Shown piece by piece: positions 8,316-17,705 of a stretch of 64,000 nucleotides of DNA (position 1 is its first letter; each line of letters opens with the position of its first letter). Under the pieces are notes generated by a model that was not told where the DNA came from, ran no database searches, and saw nothing but the letters and a program-made list of their open reading frames with translations. This DNA comes from Lysobacter sp. yr284. Its GTDB lineage: Bacteria > Pseudomonadota > Gammaproteobacteria > Xanthomonadales > Xanthomonadaceae. The stretch lies in contig NZ_FNPT01000004.1 of assembly GCF_900107375.1 (NCBI RefSeq), forward strand, positions 310,001 through 374,000, read 5' to 3'. The position numbers and the translations under genes were made by a program.

Positions 8316-9179
8316 ATGAGCGAGCAAGACTCCCGCACGCCGCCAGCGCAGGCCCAGGACGAACAGCCCGGCCAGCAGGCGCAAATGGTCCCGCAACCAT
8401 TGAGCATCCGCGAGAGCTATCGCGGCAGCGGCCGCCTGCGCGGCAAGGTCGCCCTGATCAGCGGCGGCGACAGCGGCATCGGCCGCGCGGTCGCGCAGCA
8501 CTTCGCCCGCGAGGGCGCCAAAGTCGCGATCGCCTACCTGAAGGAAGACGACGACGCCGAGCACACCCGCGAACTGGTGATCGGCGAAGACAGCGACTGC
8601 CTGCTGATCCGCGGCGACCTCGCCGACCCGGCGCACTGCCGAGACGCGGTCGCGAAGACTGTGAGCGCGTTCGGGCGGCTCGACATCCTGGTCAACAACG
8701 CCGGCGAGCAGCACGAGGTGCAAGCGCCCGAGCAGCTCACGCCCGAACAGGTAGAACGCACCTTCCGCACCAACATCTTCGCCTACATCCACCTCGCCAA
8801 CGCCGCGCTGGAGCATCTGCCCAAGGGCGGCAGCATCGTCAACACCGGTTCGGTCACCGGCGTGCGCGGACACGAGACGCTGATCGACTACGCCGCGACC
8901 AAGGGCGCGATCCACGCCTTCACCTTCTCACTGGCCCAGGCTGTGGCCGACCGCGGCATCCGCGTCAACGCGGTCGCGCCGGGGCCGATCTGGACGCCGC
9001 TGATCCCGGCCAGCTTCTCGCCCGGGGAGGTGGCCGAGTTCGGTAAGTCCACGTTGATGAAACGCCCCGGCCAGCCGGCCGAAGTGGCGCCGGCCTACGT
9101 GTACCTGGCCAGCGAGGATGCCTCGTTCGTGACCGGGCAAATTATCCATGTCAACGGTGGAGAACATATCAGTGCGTAA
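8316..9179 (+). CDS. SDR-family NAD(P)-dependent oxidoreductase
   Basis: A 287-residue classical short-chain dehydrogenase. The Rossmann motif is ISGGDSGIGRAVAQHFAREG (about residues 50-69), followed by DILVNNAGE, the catalytic serine region NTGSVTGVRG, then YAATKGAIHAFT with the catalytic Tyr and Lys, and GPIWTPLIP. The 45-residue N-terminal extension rich in Gln/Pro is typical of the stress-linked glucose/ribitol-dehydrogenase-like subgroup (YhdG/YdaD type). The substrate is not known. It follows sigma-54 promoter P3 and overlaps the start of the BON gene, so the two are translationally coupled. Confidence 0.9.
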   Translation: MSEQDSRTPPAQAQDEQPGQQAQMVPQPLSIRESYRGSGRLRGKVALISGGDSGIGRAVAQHFAREGAKVAIAYLKEDDDAEHTRELVIGEDSDCLLIRGDLADPAHCRDAVAKTVSAFGRLDILVNNAGEQHEVQAPEQLTPEQVERTFRTNIFAYIHLANAALEHLPKGGSIVNTGSVTGVRGHETLIDYAATKGAIHAFTFSLAQAVADRGIRVNAVAPGPIWTPLIPASFSPGEVAEFGKSTLMKRPGQPAEVAPAYVYLASEDASFVTGQIIHVNGGEHISA

Positions 9180-10614
9180 CCAAGGCAAGAGCCGCAGCGA
9201 CGAGGTCGCCGGCACCGCAGAACTCAAGGCCGCCGCCCACGAGGCGTTGCGGCTGGGCGCGCGCGCCCTCGACAAGGGCCGCGCATGGTTGAACCAGACT
9301 TGGTCTGACGACGACAGGAGCCAGGACATGACACAGCGACAGGGCCACGGCGGCCGCGGCAGCGAATCCCCGCGCCGCTACGGCGGCGAAGAGCAACCGC
9401 GCGAACAGGCGCGCCGCCAGCGGGCGGACAGCGACGAAGCATCGTGGATGCACGATAAGGAGCGCCAGGCTGCGCGCACCGGTTATGCCGATTACGCCTA
9501 CGACCCGGCGCGCGGCCGCGGCCGCGAATATGGCCACGCCAGCGCCGATGATTACGGGCGCGGCGGCGAGCCTGGGCGCGACTACGGCGCGGGCACCGGC
9601 AGCGGCGAATCGGGCGAGCGTTCAGGTCTGCGCATGCCGCGCGACTATGGCCGAGGCTGGCACGAGGACGGCGTGCCGCACGAGCGCGGCCTGCGCGAGG
9701 CCTATGCACGCGAAGCGGGCGAGCGCGGTCTATATGGCGCTCACGGCCCCGGCGTACGCCCGCGCGGCGACGCTTACTACGACAGCGGCTGGCACGCGAG
9801 CGGTTTCGACGAGCGCTCGCAATCGGTCGGCTGGGAGGACGACCGCGGCGACGCGCCCGGCGGCTCGCCGCGCCAGGGCGATCCGCGCCACGGCTACTAC
9901 GTCTACGGCGGCGAACGCGGCGATCGCGAGCGCCTGCACGACTACGACGAATTCGATCCGCGCCGCGGCCGCCACGACGAAGACTATCGCGACGATCACC
10001 GGCGCATGGGCGAGGGCTACGGCCATTCCTCCGGCTACGCCGGCGGCGGGTTCGCCGGTTCCGGCTACGGCGCCGGCTTCGAGCCGAACCGCGACTGGTC
10101 GCGCCAACGCGCCCTCGATGCGCAATCGGCGTATCGCGAGCAGGGCCATCGCGGGCGCGGCCCGCGCAACTACGCGCGTCCGGACCAACGCATCGAGGAA
10201 GAACTCAACGAGCGCCTGACCGAGGACGCGCTGATCGATGCCAGCGACATCGAGGTCAGTTGCAGTCAGGGCAAGGTGGTGCTGACCGGCGAAGTCGACG
10301 ACCGCTGGATGAAGCACCGCGCCGAGGACATCGCCGATGCCTGCGGCGGAGTCAAGGACGTGGACAACCGCATTCGCGTGCGCGGCCGCGAACACGCGAC
10401 GCTCGCCGCCGGTGCACAGAGCAGCGGCCGCAGCGAGAACGCAGGCCGCTTCGGCCAGACGCCGACGGCCAAGACATCGGCGGACGCGACGTCGCCGGCC
10501 CAGGGTAGTGGCGCCCGCGCTGGCGGCAACGCGGGTGCGGGCAGCAATCCCGGCACCGGCGCCGGCACCAGCGGCGCCGCGCCCGCCGGTGGCGGTTCGA
10601 CGCCGCAGCGCTGA
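9172..10614 (+). CDS. BON-domain protein with long Gly/Arg/Asp/Tyr-rich disordered region
   Basis: A 480-residue protein if the GTG at 9172 is used. That start overlaps the SDR stop and follows GGTGGAG about ten bases upstream. An ATG at 9328 with AGGAG seven bases upstream is a serious alternative (428 residues), but third-position GC is high between the two starts, so the longer form is listed. The centre (about residues 70-335) is low-complexity, rich in Gly, Arg, Asp, Tyr and His, and likely disordered. A BON domain follows (about 340-405: RIEEELNERLTEDALI, VSCSQGKVVLTGEV, VKDVDNRIRV). The tail is Gly/Ala/Ser-rich. BON domains bind lipid or envelope surfaces and are common in osmotic-shock proteins. 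No signal peptide is apparent. Confidence 0.8.
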   Translation: MRNQGKSRSDEVAGTAELKAAAHEALRLGARALDKGRAWLNQTWSDDDRSQDMTQRQGHGGRGSESPRRYGGEEQPREQARRQRADSDEASWMHDKERQAARTGYADYAYDPARGRGREYGHASADDYGRGGEPGRDYGAGTGSGESGERSGLRMPRDYGRGWHEDGVPHERGLREAYAREAGERGLYGAHGPGVRPRGDAYYDSGWHASGFDERSQSVGWEDDRGDAPGGSPRQGDPRHGYYVYGGERGDRERLHDYDEFDPRRGRHDEDYRDDHRRMGEGYGHSSGYAGGGFAGSGYGAGFEPNRDWSRQRALDAQSAYREQGHRGRGPRNYARPDQRIEEELNERLTEDALIDASDIEVSCSQGKVVLTGEVDDRWMKHRAEDIADACGGVKDVDNRIRVRGREHATLAAGAQSSGRSENAGRFGQTPTAKTSADATSPAQGSGARAGGNAGAGSNPGTGAGTSGAAPAGGGSTPQR

Positions 10615-10878
10615 CGCAGCGGCCGGTACGGCCCGCGCCGCGGCCAGACCGGTCGCGGCGTGTCGCGCCGCATCGCCGACCACGCCTGCCGCAGCGCTGC
10701 AAGCGCTCGCCGGCCCCTGCACCGCGTAGCTTCAACCGCGCGGCGAGCGATCGCGTCGCAGCCGCAAGGCGTTTGGCGACGATTCGTAAGCCTTCGTGTC
10801 GTGTCGGGGTCTTCGCACCGTCTCCAGACCCGCAAGCGACAGCGTAAACGCCGCAGCGTCCGGCAACGCCGCCTTAGC

Positions 10879-13800
10879 TCAGGACATCGCCGCTTGGCCC
10901 AGTCCACGCTGCACCGCCGCCTGGATGCGTTCGATCGGCGCCGGCTTGATTAGATGCTCGTCGAAACCCGCCTCGCGGGTGTGCTCGCGATCCTCGGCCA
11001 AGCCGTAGCCGCTGTAGGCGATCAGGTACGGGGTGCGCGGTGCCGCGCGCAACGCGCGCGCCACGTCGTAGCCGTTGAGCGGACCGGGCAGTTCCAGGTC
11101 GCACAGCACCACTTCGGCCGGTTCCTCGCTCCACAGCGACAGCGCCTGCTCGCCGTCGCCGGCGATGCGCACCCGGTGGCCGTCCAGGGCCAGTAGGGTG
11201 GCCAGAGCGTCGGCGGTGTCGTTTTCGTCGTCCACGATCAGCACCCGGCCGCGCCGCGCCGCTGAGCTCGCCATGGGCGCCGCGGCAGAATCGCCGGCTT
11301 GCGCCGCGGCCAGCGGCAGGCGTACCTCGAAGCACGAACCCGATCCCGGGCCCTCGCTGTGCGCGGTGACCTCGCCGCCGTGGCGCTCGACCAGGGTCTT
11401 GACGATGCTCAGGCCGAGCCCGAGCCCGCGCGAACGCCAGCCCGGCGTCTGCACGAAGGGTTCGAACAGGTTGCCGGCGATGTCGCGGTCCAGGCCCAGG
11501 CCCTGGTCGCACACCTGCACGCACAGTCCGGCCGCGCCGTCGGCCAGCGCCGCGCGCTGCACCGATGCGCCGATGCGTTGTCCCGGCTCGCTGGCCTTGA
11601 TCGCGTTGGAGACCAGGTTGTCGAACACCTGGCGCAGGCGCGCGCGGTCGCCGTACACCGGCGCGAGGTCGAGCCCCTCGACCGGCTTGAAGACCACGCC
11701 GGCCGATTCGGCGCGCGCCAGATTGTCGTCGCGCACCTCTTCGAGCAGGGCGCGCAGATCCACCGGCTCGCGGCGCAGTTCCATGCCGCCCTGGGTGACC
11801 CGGGCGACATCGAGCAAATCCTCGACCATGCGCTGCACGTGCCGGTTCTGCCGCGCCAGCGTCGCCAGCGCGCGTTCGCGCTGCGGCGGGTCCAGGTCGG
11901 TGCGCTGCAGCAGTTCGCCGGCGGCGGCCACGCCCGAGAGCGGATTGCGCAGCTCGTGGCTGAGCACGGCGAGGAAGTGGCTGACCCGTTGGTTGGCCGC
12001 GGCCATCATCTCCAGTGCGCGCTTCTGGTCCTCGATGTCGGTGCTGGCGCCGTACCAGCAGCGCAGCCGGCCGTCCGGGTCCAGCAACGGCTGCCCGCGC
12101 ACGATGTGCCAGCGGTACTGGCCGTCTCCGGCGCGGCGGAAGCGCAGTTCGACGTTGAGCGGGCGGCCGTTGCGGATCGCTTCGTCCCAACTGCGCAAGC
12201 CCTCGGCGAGATCGTCGGGATGGCAGATGTCGCGCCAGTCCTGATCGCCGCCCAGGCCGGTGTACTCGTACCAGCGGCGATTTTGGTAGCGGATCGAGCC
12301 GTCGGGCTCGGCGATCCAGACCATCTTGGGCAAGTTGTCGAGCAGCGCGTGCTGCTCGGCTTCGGCGCGGCGCAATTGCTCTTCGAACAAACGCCGCTCG
12401 TGCACGTCGCGCAGTCCGCCGATCCATTCCAGTACCTGGCCGGCATTGTCGGTCACCGGCACCGCACGCAGGGCGACGTGGCGCGCCTCGCCGTGCGCGG
12501 TGAGTACGCGGAATTCAAGGTCGAGCAATTCCGGCGCTGCGGCGCGCAGGCTGTCGCGCCAGGCCGCGCGCACGCGCTCGCGGTCGAGCGGATCGACCGC
12601 GCCGAGCCAGCCTTCGCCGCGCGCCTGCGCGCGCGCCTGGCCGGTCAGGTCTTCCCAGCCCGGCGCGTCGAGCAGGCGCCCGCCGGCGTCGGCGTACCAG
12701 ACCATGCCGGCGCCGGCCACGGCCAGGCTGCGGAAGCGGCGCTCGCTGGCCTCCACCCGGCGCGCCGCCTCGACCCGCGCGGTCACGTCCAGCGCGTGCA
12801 CCACCACGCCTTCGATCCCGTCGCCTTCCGGCCGATGCGGGACGAACTGCACGTCGAAGTGTCGCTGCACCCCGTGCCGCGCCAGCTCCACCGGGAAGCG
12901 CACCGCTTGTCCGGCGAACGCGCGTTCCAGCAACGGCAGGTACGGCGCCAATTCCACCGCCGGATGCGCGTCGCGCAGCGGCAGGCCCTGCAGCCGGCGA
13001 TCGCCGAACCAGCGCCGGTAGGCGCGGTTGCACATGCGGTAGCGTTGGCGCGCGTCGACATAGGCCACCAGCGCAGGGATCCGGTCGATCAGCGCGCGCA
13101 TCAGCAGGCGCTGGGCGCGCAGCGCCGCGTCGCTGCGCTTGCGTTCGCCGATGTCCAGCGCGAGCAGGGCGATGTCGTGTTCGGACAAGGCCTCGCCGGC
13201 GAGCAGCATCCACGACGGTTCGCCGCCGCGCTCGGGCAGGGCCACTTCCACCGGCTCGAACGCGCCTTCGCTGCGCAGCCGCTGCAGCAGTTCGGCCGGG
13301 ACGCCGAGTTGTTCCAGCGACTGCGCGCGCATCGGCCCGGCCTCGTCGGCCGCGGGCGCGAGCATGCGCTCGAAGCCGGGGTTGGCCCACCAGCGCCCGC
13401 CCCGGGTATCGGCGAAACACACGCCCCACAGGTCGGTATCGAACACTGCGCGCAGGCGCCGCTCGCTCATGCCTTCCTCGGCGCCACGCGGCTCGCGCAG
13501 GAACACCGCGTGGCCGGAGAACGCGTCGCGCGGCCCCTGCAGCGGCACCGCCTCGGCCTGCAGCGGGCGGTCGCCGGCGCCGTGCAGCCGCAACGGGCCG
13601 GTGCGCTCCGGCAGGGATGGCGGCCAACCGTCGAACACCTCGGCCGCCAGCCGCCCGCGCGCGTGCTCGGGCGTTACATCGAGCAGTCGCGCCGCGGCGG
13701 GATTGAGATAGAGCACGTGTCCGTCGCGGCCGATCAACGCGACGCCGTCGCCGACCCCGGCCAGCACCGCCGACCACTGTTCCTGCTGCAGGCGCAGGCG

Positions 13801-14124
13801 GTTGCGCCGCCGCCGCAGCGTCGCGACGATCCAGACCAGCGCGCTGGCGCCGGCCAGGAACAAGGCGCAGCCGGCCAGGCCGATTTGCACCCGTAGGCCC
13901 GGCCAGAAGACGATCGCCGCCAGCGCCGCCGCCACCGCCACGGCGCCGCCGCGCACGCCGTCGTACCAGGCCGCGAGCACGGCCAGCAGGTACAGGCCGA
14001 GCAGCGGCAGCACGTCGTGCAGGCCTTGGCCGAAGCGCGCATGGCCCAGCGCCAGCGCCGCGGCCAAGGCCGCGGCGGCGAGGGTTTCGCGCGGCCGCAG
14101 CGCGGCCGGAGCGGAAGCTGGCAT
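10879..14124 (-). CDS. hybrid sensor histidine kinase with PAS domains and receiver
   Basis: A 1081-residue membrane sensor. The N-terminus has about four hydrophobic helices (residues 12-100, DUF4118-like), followed by several PAS/PAC modules (about 115-690), the last containing IRYQNRRWYEYTG. The kinase core has the H-box FLAVLSHELRNPLSG near residue 705, then the ATPase with DQGLGLDRDI and GLGLGLSIVKTLVERHGG. The C-terminal receiver (about 960-1080) has VLIVDDENDTADAL, the phospho-acceptor in VVLCDLELPG, and HLIKPAP. It starts two bases after the H-box small gene and is the last gene of a three-gene signalling operon with the sigma-54 activator. Phosphorelay within the operon is inferred. 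Confidence 0.92.
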   Translation of the reverse strand: MPASAPAALRPRETLAAAALAAALALGHARFGQGLHDVLPLLGLYLLAVLAAWYDGVRGGAVAVAAALAAIVFWPGLRVQIGLAGCALFLAGASALVWIVATLRRRRNRLRLQQEQWSAVLAGVGDGVALIGRDGHVLYLNPAAARLLDVTPEHARGRLAAEVFDGWPPSLPERTGPLRLHGAGDRPLQAEAVPLQGPRDAFSGHAVFLREPRGAEEGMSERRLRAVFDTDLWGVCFADTRGGRWWANPGFERMLAPAADEAGPMRAQSLEQLGVPAELLQRLRSEGAFEPVEVALPERGGEPSWMLLAGEALSEHDIALLALDIGERKRSDAALRAQRLLMRALIDRIPALVAYVDARQRYRMCNRAYRRWFGDRRLQGLPLRDAHPAVELAPYLPLLERAFAGQAVRFPVELARHGVQRHFDVQFVPHRPEGDGIEGVVVHALDVTARVEAARRVEASERRFRSLAVAGAGMVWYADAGGRLLDAPGWEDLTGQARAQARGEGWLGAVDPLDRERVRAAWRDSLRAAAPELLDLEFRVLTAHGEARHVALRAVPVTDNAGQVLEWIGGLRDVHERRLFEEQLRRAEAEQHALLDNLPKMVWIAEPDGSIRYQNRRWYEYTGLGGDQDWRDICHPDDLAEGLRSWDEAIRNGRPLNVELRFRRAGDGQYRWHIVRGQPLLDPDGRLRCWYGASTDIEDQKRALEMMAAANQRVSHFLAVLSHELRNPLSGVAAAGELLQRTDLDPPQRERALATLARQNRHVQRMVEDLLDVARVTQGGMELRREPVDLRALLEEVRDDNLARAESAGVVFKPVEGLDLAPVYGDRARLRQVFDNLVSNAIKASEPGQRIGASVQRAALADGAAGLCVQVCDQGLGLDRDIAGNLFEPFVQTPGWRSRGLGLGLSIVKTLVERHGGEVTAHSEGPGSGSCFEVRLPLAAAQAGDSAAAPMASSAARRGRVLIVDDENDTADALATLLALDGHRVRIAGDGEQALSLWSEEPAEVVLCDLELPGPLNGYDVARALRAAPRTPYLIAYSGYGLAEDREHTREAGFDEHLIKPAPIERIQAAVQRGLGQAAMS

Positions 14125-14126
14125 GA

Positions 14127-14417
14127 CTAAGCGCGCGGCGGCGCCTGCTCGAGCAGCGCCGCTGCGCGCGCACAGGCGCCGCGCGCGCGTTCGAGGTTTT
14201 CCTGCGCCTTGACCACCGCGCCGCCGGCCAGCACCGCCTGGGCGGCGGCGCAGGCCATGCTGGCGGTATTGAGTTCGTTGCGCAGTCGGTGGATCCAGCG
14301 CGCCGGATCGAGCGCCGGCGCCGCGGCGTCGGCGGTGGACGCTACGGCGTCCGGCGCGCCATCGCCGGACTGCGGTTCGGACGCAGCGGCGGGCGGTTGC
14401 GTATCGCGGTTGTTCAT
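14127..14417 (-). CDS. small protein with a histidine-kinase-like H-box
   Basis: A 96-residue protein. The first 38 residues are Ala/Pro/Asp-rich and probably disordered; the rest is helical. The segment WIHRLRNELNTASM at residues 41-54 resembles the dimerisation/phosphotransfer H-box of histidine kinases (compare SHELRNPLSG in the neighbouring kinase), with His43 and Asn47 in matching positions. No ATPase domain follows. The ATG at 14415-14417 is used. It lies between the sigma-54 activator (5-base gap) and the hybrid kinase (2-base gap). A phosphotransfer or kinase-docking role is inferred from motif and position only. Confidence 0.75.
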   Translation of the reverse strand: MNNRDTQPPAAASEPQSGDGAPDAVASTADAAAPALDPARWIHRLRNELNTASMACAAAQAVLAGGAVVKAQENLERARGACARAAALLEQAPPRA

Positions 14418-14422
14418 AGGAT

Positions 14423-15793
14423 TCAATCCACGTCGCAACCGGAGTCGCGCAGGCGCGCGATCTGGTTGTGCACGGTACGTACGCTCACGCCGAGCGCGCG
14501 GGCGGTGCGGGTGCGGTCCTGGCCGAAATGGGCCAGGGTCTTGAGCAACATCTCGCGTTCGATCTCGGCGTAGCTCATGCCGACGCTGAAGCGGACCGTG
14601 CCTGGGTCCTCGGTGGCGGCGCGCAGGCGGCGCGCGCCCGGCACGATCCGGACCTCGTCGCCGGGCGCGGTCAGAAACGCGCGGAGGACCGCGCTGCGCA
14701 ATTCGCGTACGTTGCCGGGCCAGGGATGCGCCGCCAGCGCGCGCTCGCTGCCGGCGGCTAGGCGCTTGCGCGCGCCGTGCTCGGCGTTGAGTTCGTCCAG
14801 GGTGGCGCGCGCGATCAGCGCGGCGTCGCCGCTGCGGCTGCGCAGCGGCGGCAGGTCCAGGTGCACGTCGGCGAGGCGGTAGTAGAGGTCTTCGCGCAGC
14901 GCGCCTTCCTCGACCGCGCGCAGCGGGTCGCGATTGCAGGCGGCGACCACGCGCACGTCGATCGCGATCTCGCCGGCGCCGCCGACCCGGGTCAGCGCGC
15001 CGGATTCGAGTACGCGCAACAAGTACACCTGCAGCGCTGCCGGCATCTCGGTGATTTCGTCGAGGAACAGCGTGCCGCCGTGGGCCTGCTCGAAATAGCC
15101 GCTGTGGCGGCCGGCGGCGCCGGTGAAGCTGCCGCGCTCGTGGCCGAACAGATGGCTGGCGAGCAGGTCCGGCGCGATCGCGCCGCAATTGACCGCGACG
15201 AAGGCGCCGCCGCGGCCGCTGAGGCGGTGCAGGGCGCGCGCGGCCAGTTCCTTGCCGGTGCCGCTCTCGCCGCTGAGCAACACCGACAGCGTCGACGGCG
15301 CGATCCGCCGCAGGTCCGCGTTCAAGCGCTGCATCGGCGGCGAAGCACCGATCATCCCGAGCGGATCGGCCGCGCGTTCCTCGCGTCCGCGCGCGGCGAC
15401 GCGATCGAGCAGTTGCCCGAACTGTTCCGGCACCAGCGGCTTGACCAGATACTCCATCACCGGCCGCGCGACCGCGCGCGCCGCGGTTTCCACCGACGGA
15501 TGCCCGGTGACGATGGCGATCTGGCCCAGTTCGGGCAGGGCGTCTTCGTCGAGCAGTTCGAAACCGCTGCCGTCGGGCAGGTCGAGATCGAGCAACAGCA
15601 GGTCCATCAGCGCCAGTTGCGGAAACTCGCGCGACTGCTCCAGCGAATGGGCCAGGTACGGTGTGTAGCCGTGGGAACGGGCGAAATCGGCGGCGGAGCG
15701 GGCGAAATCCCGATCGTCGTCGACGATCAAAACCGTCGGCGCAGCCGCGACGGGCGATGCCGGCGCACGGGTATGCGCGAGGTCGTTGGGCAC
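14423..15793 (-). CDS. sigma-54-dependent response regulator (NtrC family)
   Basis: A 456-residue activator: receiver domain (about 20-135, [15 protein letters not shown], acceptor Asp69 in [16 protein letters not shown]), AAA+ domain with Walker A GESGTGKE, the sigma-54 contact loop ERGSFTGA (GSFTGA in place of GAFTGA), Walker [11 protein letters not shown] and the arginine-finger region, and a C-terminal Fis-type helix-turn-helix ([19 protein letters not shown]). The GTG at 15791-15793 is preferred since the receiver begins soon after; the frame is open further upstream but without family support. It heads the operon with the H-box protein and the hybrid kinase. Four sigma-54 promoters within 16 kb make it the obvious local activator. 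Confidence 0.9.
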   Translation of the reverse strand: MPNDLAHTRAPASPVAAAPTVLIVDDDRDFARSAADFARSHGYTPYLAHSLEQSREFPQLALMDLLLLDLDLPDGSGFELLDEDALPELGQIAIVTGHPSVETAARAVARPVMEYLVKPLVPEQFGQLLDRVAARGREERAADPLGMIGASPPMQRLNADLRRIAPSTLSVLLSGESGTGKELAARALHRLSGRGGAFVAVNCGAIAPDLLASHLFGHERGSFTGAAGRHSGYFEQAHGGTLFLDEITEMPAALQVYLLRVLESGALTRVGGAGEIAIDVRVVAACNRDPLRAVEEGALREDLYYRLADVHLDLPPLRSRSGDAALIARATLDELNAEHGARKRLAAGSERALAAHPWPGNVRELRSAVLRAFLTAPGDEVRIVPGARRLRAATEDPGTVRFSVGMSYAEIEREMLLKTLAHFGQDRTRTARALGVSVRTVHNQIARLRDSGCDVD

Positions 15794-15905
15794 GGGCTGG
15801 CCATCCTGTCTGGGGGAAAGACCCTGTCCGGGGAAAGACGACGGTGCGACAGGGTACGGGACGCTCCGGGCCACCGTAGCCCTGCATCGGTTAAGCCGGT
15901 GTTGG

Positions 15906-15921
15906 CGGAAAATGATTCGCG
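15906..15921 (+). promoter_or_regulatory. candidate activator site (UAS) for P4
   Basis: Reads CGGAA-AATGA-TTCGCG. It lies about 117 bases upstream of P4 and about 110 bases upstream of the divergent activator gene, so it could serve autoregulation too. Confidence 0.5.
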
Positions 15922-16028
15922 CGTGATGAAACATTTGCGCCGTCACGGTTCGCAGCGGCCGTCGCGGCGATCGCACAAACCCGGCGGATGCGCAAGTTTT
16001 TACTGCGATGCGCGGCCGCCGGCGCAAC

Positions 16029-16044
16029 TGGCACGGGAGTTGCG
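16029..16044 (+). promoter_or_regulatory. sigma-54 (-24/-12) promoter P4
   Basis: Reads TGGCAC-GGGAG-TTGC-G, full consensus with correct spacing. The predicted start near 16055 leaves a 48-base leader to the ATG at 16102. Confidence 0.75.
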
Positions 16045-16101
16045 TGGTAGACGGGGCGAGCCGCGCATTCCTGCATCGGCCGCTTCACCGAGGAAGGATC
16101 T

Positions 16102-16548
16102 ATGCAGAGGCTGCCGCTCGACCGCAATCGTTTCATCCCGCTGCCGGCGACCATGGCGCTACGGTCGGTCCTGTCGCAGCACACTGCCCAGGCCAACCCA
16201 GACGATGCCGCGGCGCAGGCCGTGCACAACATCGGCGAACCGCGCGAATCGGTGTATCCGATGGCGCCGGAGGTGATCGATATGGAGTCGGAACTGGGCT
16301 ACTGGCGCGGCCACTACCGCGGCCTGCCCGGCGGCAGCGCGCTGCGCTACGGCGACTACGAGCCAGCGGTGAAGCTCGGCATGGACGCCTTCATGCGCAG
16401 CCGCGGCCGCGGCATCGACGAGATGGAGGACGAACTGGAGACCTGCTACCGCCGCACCCGCGGCATCAGCCGCCTGGATTGGCAGCAAGCGCGCGCGATC
16501 GTGCGCCTGGCCTGGAACCACCTGCACCTGCGGGGGCTCAAGGAATGA
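16102..16548 (+). CDS. small stress-type hypothetical protein
   Basis: A 148-residue soluble protein. The second half has a repeat-like pattern seen in proteobacterial general-stress hypotheticals: YWRGHYRGLP, YGDYEPAVKLGMDAF, then YRRTRGISRLDWQQARAIVR ending in LAWNHLHLRG. I know no biochemical function. GAGGAAGGAT seven bases before the ATG at 16102 is a strong ribosome site. It lies behind sigma-54 promoter P4 and ten bases before the MscS-type channel gene, so both are probably induced by the adjacent activator. A broken relative of its central segment lies at 46249-46389 on the minus strand. Confidence 0.8.
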   Translation: MQRLPLDRNRFIPLPATMALRSVLSQHTAQANPDDAAAQAVHNIGEPRESVYPMAPEVIDMESELGYWRGHYRGLPGGSALRYGDYEPAVKLGMDAFMRSRGRGIDEMEDELETCYRRTRGISRLDWQQARAIVRLAWNHLHLRGLKE

Positions 16549-16558
16549 GGGCAGGGCG

Positions 16559-17539
16559 GTGACCGGCGCGGCCTCGGTTTCGATCCTGGCCATCGCGGCG
16601 GCACCGACGGCGCCGTCGTTCGACTGGAGCGCGGTGCGCGAGCGCCTGTTGGCTGAGCTCTACCGTTTCCTCGCCGCCGCCCCGCTGCTGCTGGTGGCGT
16701 TGCTGCTGACGTTGGCGGCATGGTGGCTCGGCGGATGGCTGGCGCGGCGTGCGCTGATCGACCGCCTGGCGGGCGCCAACCCGTTCCTCAAGAACCTGCT
16801 GGCGACCACGCTGCGCGGCGGTTGCGCCTTGCTCGGCCTGGCTACGGGCCTGCAGCTGATGAACGCCACCGCCATCGTCGGCGCGCTGCTCGGCACCGCA
16901 GGCGTGGTCGGCATCGCGCTGGGCTTCGCCTTCAAGGACATCATCGAGAACTACATCGCCGGGGTGCTGCTGAGCCTGCGCCAACCCTTCCGGCCGCACG
17001 ATCATGTCCGCATCGCCGAACACGAAGGGCTGGTGATGGCGATGACCGCTCGCGCGACCGTGCTGATGACCCTAGACGGCAACCAGTTGCGGGTGCCGAA
17101 CGCGATCGTGTTCAAGAGCGTGATCCTCAACTTCAGCCAGAACCCCAGCCGGCGCTTCGAGTTCGACCTCAGCGCGCCGTTCGACGGCGCTTTGGAGGCG
17201 ACCCAGGCGCGGGTGCGAAGGCGGGTGGAAGCGGTGGACGGCGTGCTGCGCGAGCCCGACACCGAGGTCTTGCTGGTCTCCAGCGGCGACGGCAAGGCCG
17301 GCGTGCGCGTGCGCGGCTGGATCGACCAGCGCCGCAGCGATATCGATCAGGTGCGCAGCGCCGCGCTACGCGCGGCGACGGCGGCGTTGCAGGCCGATGC
17401 GGCCGCGCCGGCGCCTGCTGCGACGGCCGCTCCGGCCCGCCCGGGCGCGCCGGAGCGCACCCGCCAGCATCTGTTGCGTGCGGGCGAGGCCGGCGCGGGT
17501 TCGCGGGATCTGCTCGATCCCGCCGCACCGGCGGAGTGA
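16559..17539 (+). CDS. MscS-family mechanosensitive channel
   Basis: A 326-residue small-conductance mechanosensitive channel. Membrane helices fall at about residues 38-65, 80-95 and 98-125. The last is the pore helix of the family with GTAGVVGIALGFAFKDIIEN and ends in LLSLRQPF, followed by a cytoplasmic beta domain (HVRIAEHEGLVMAM, LDGNQLRVPNAIV) and an Ala/Pro-rich tail. It would release solutes on osmotic downshock from the inner membrane. The GTG at 16559 is the start that fits the short gap to the preceding gene. Co-transcription from P4 fits an osmotic-stress theme shared with trehalose synthesis. Confidence 0.88.
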   Translation: MTGAASVSILAIAAAPTAPSFDWSAVRERLLAELYRFLAAAPLLLVALLLTLAAWWLGGWLARRALIDRLAGANPFLKNLLATTLRGGCALLGLATGLQLMNATAIVGALLGTAGVVGIALGFAFKDIIENYIAGVLLSLRQPFRPHDHVRIAEHEGLVMAMTARATVLMTLDGNQLRVPNAIVFKSVILNFSQNPSRRFEFDLSAPFDGALEATQARVRRRVEAVDGVLREPDTEVLLVSSGDGKAGVRVRGWIDQRRSDIDQVRSAALRAATAALQADAAAPAPAATAAPARPGAPERTRQHLLRAGEAGAGSRDLLDPAAPAE

Positions 17540-17705
17540 CGCGGGCGGCGTGCATTCGTTAGCGCGCGATCAAGGCCGCGGCCCGACGGCGACGACGCTC
17601 CGCTAGCGCCGCGGCACCTAGCGTGGGGCGACGGCACCGCGAGGCCCGGCGCACCGCTGGATGGCCGCCGCCGCGTGCCGGCCCAAACGATGTGGAGGAT
17701 GCGAC

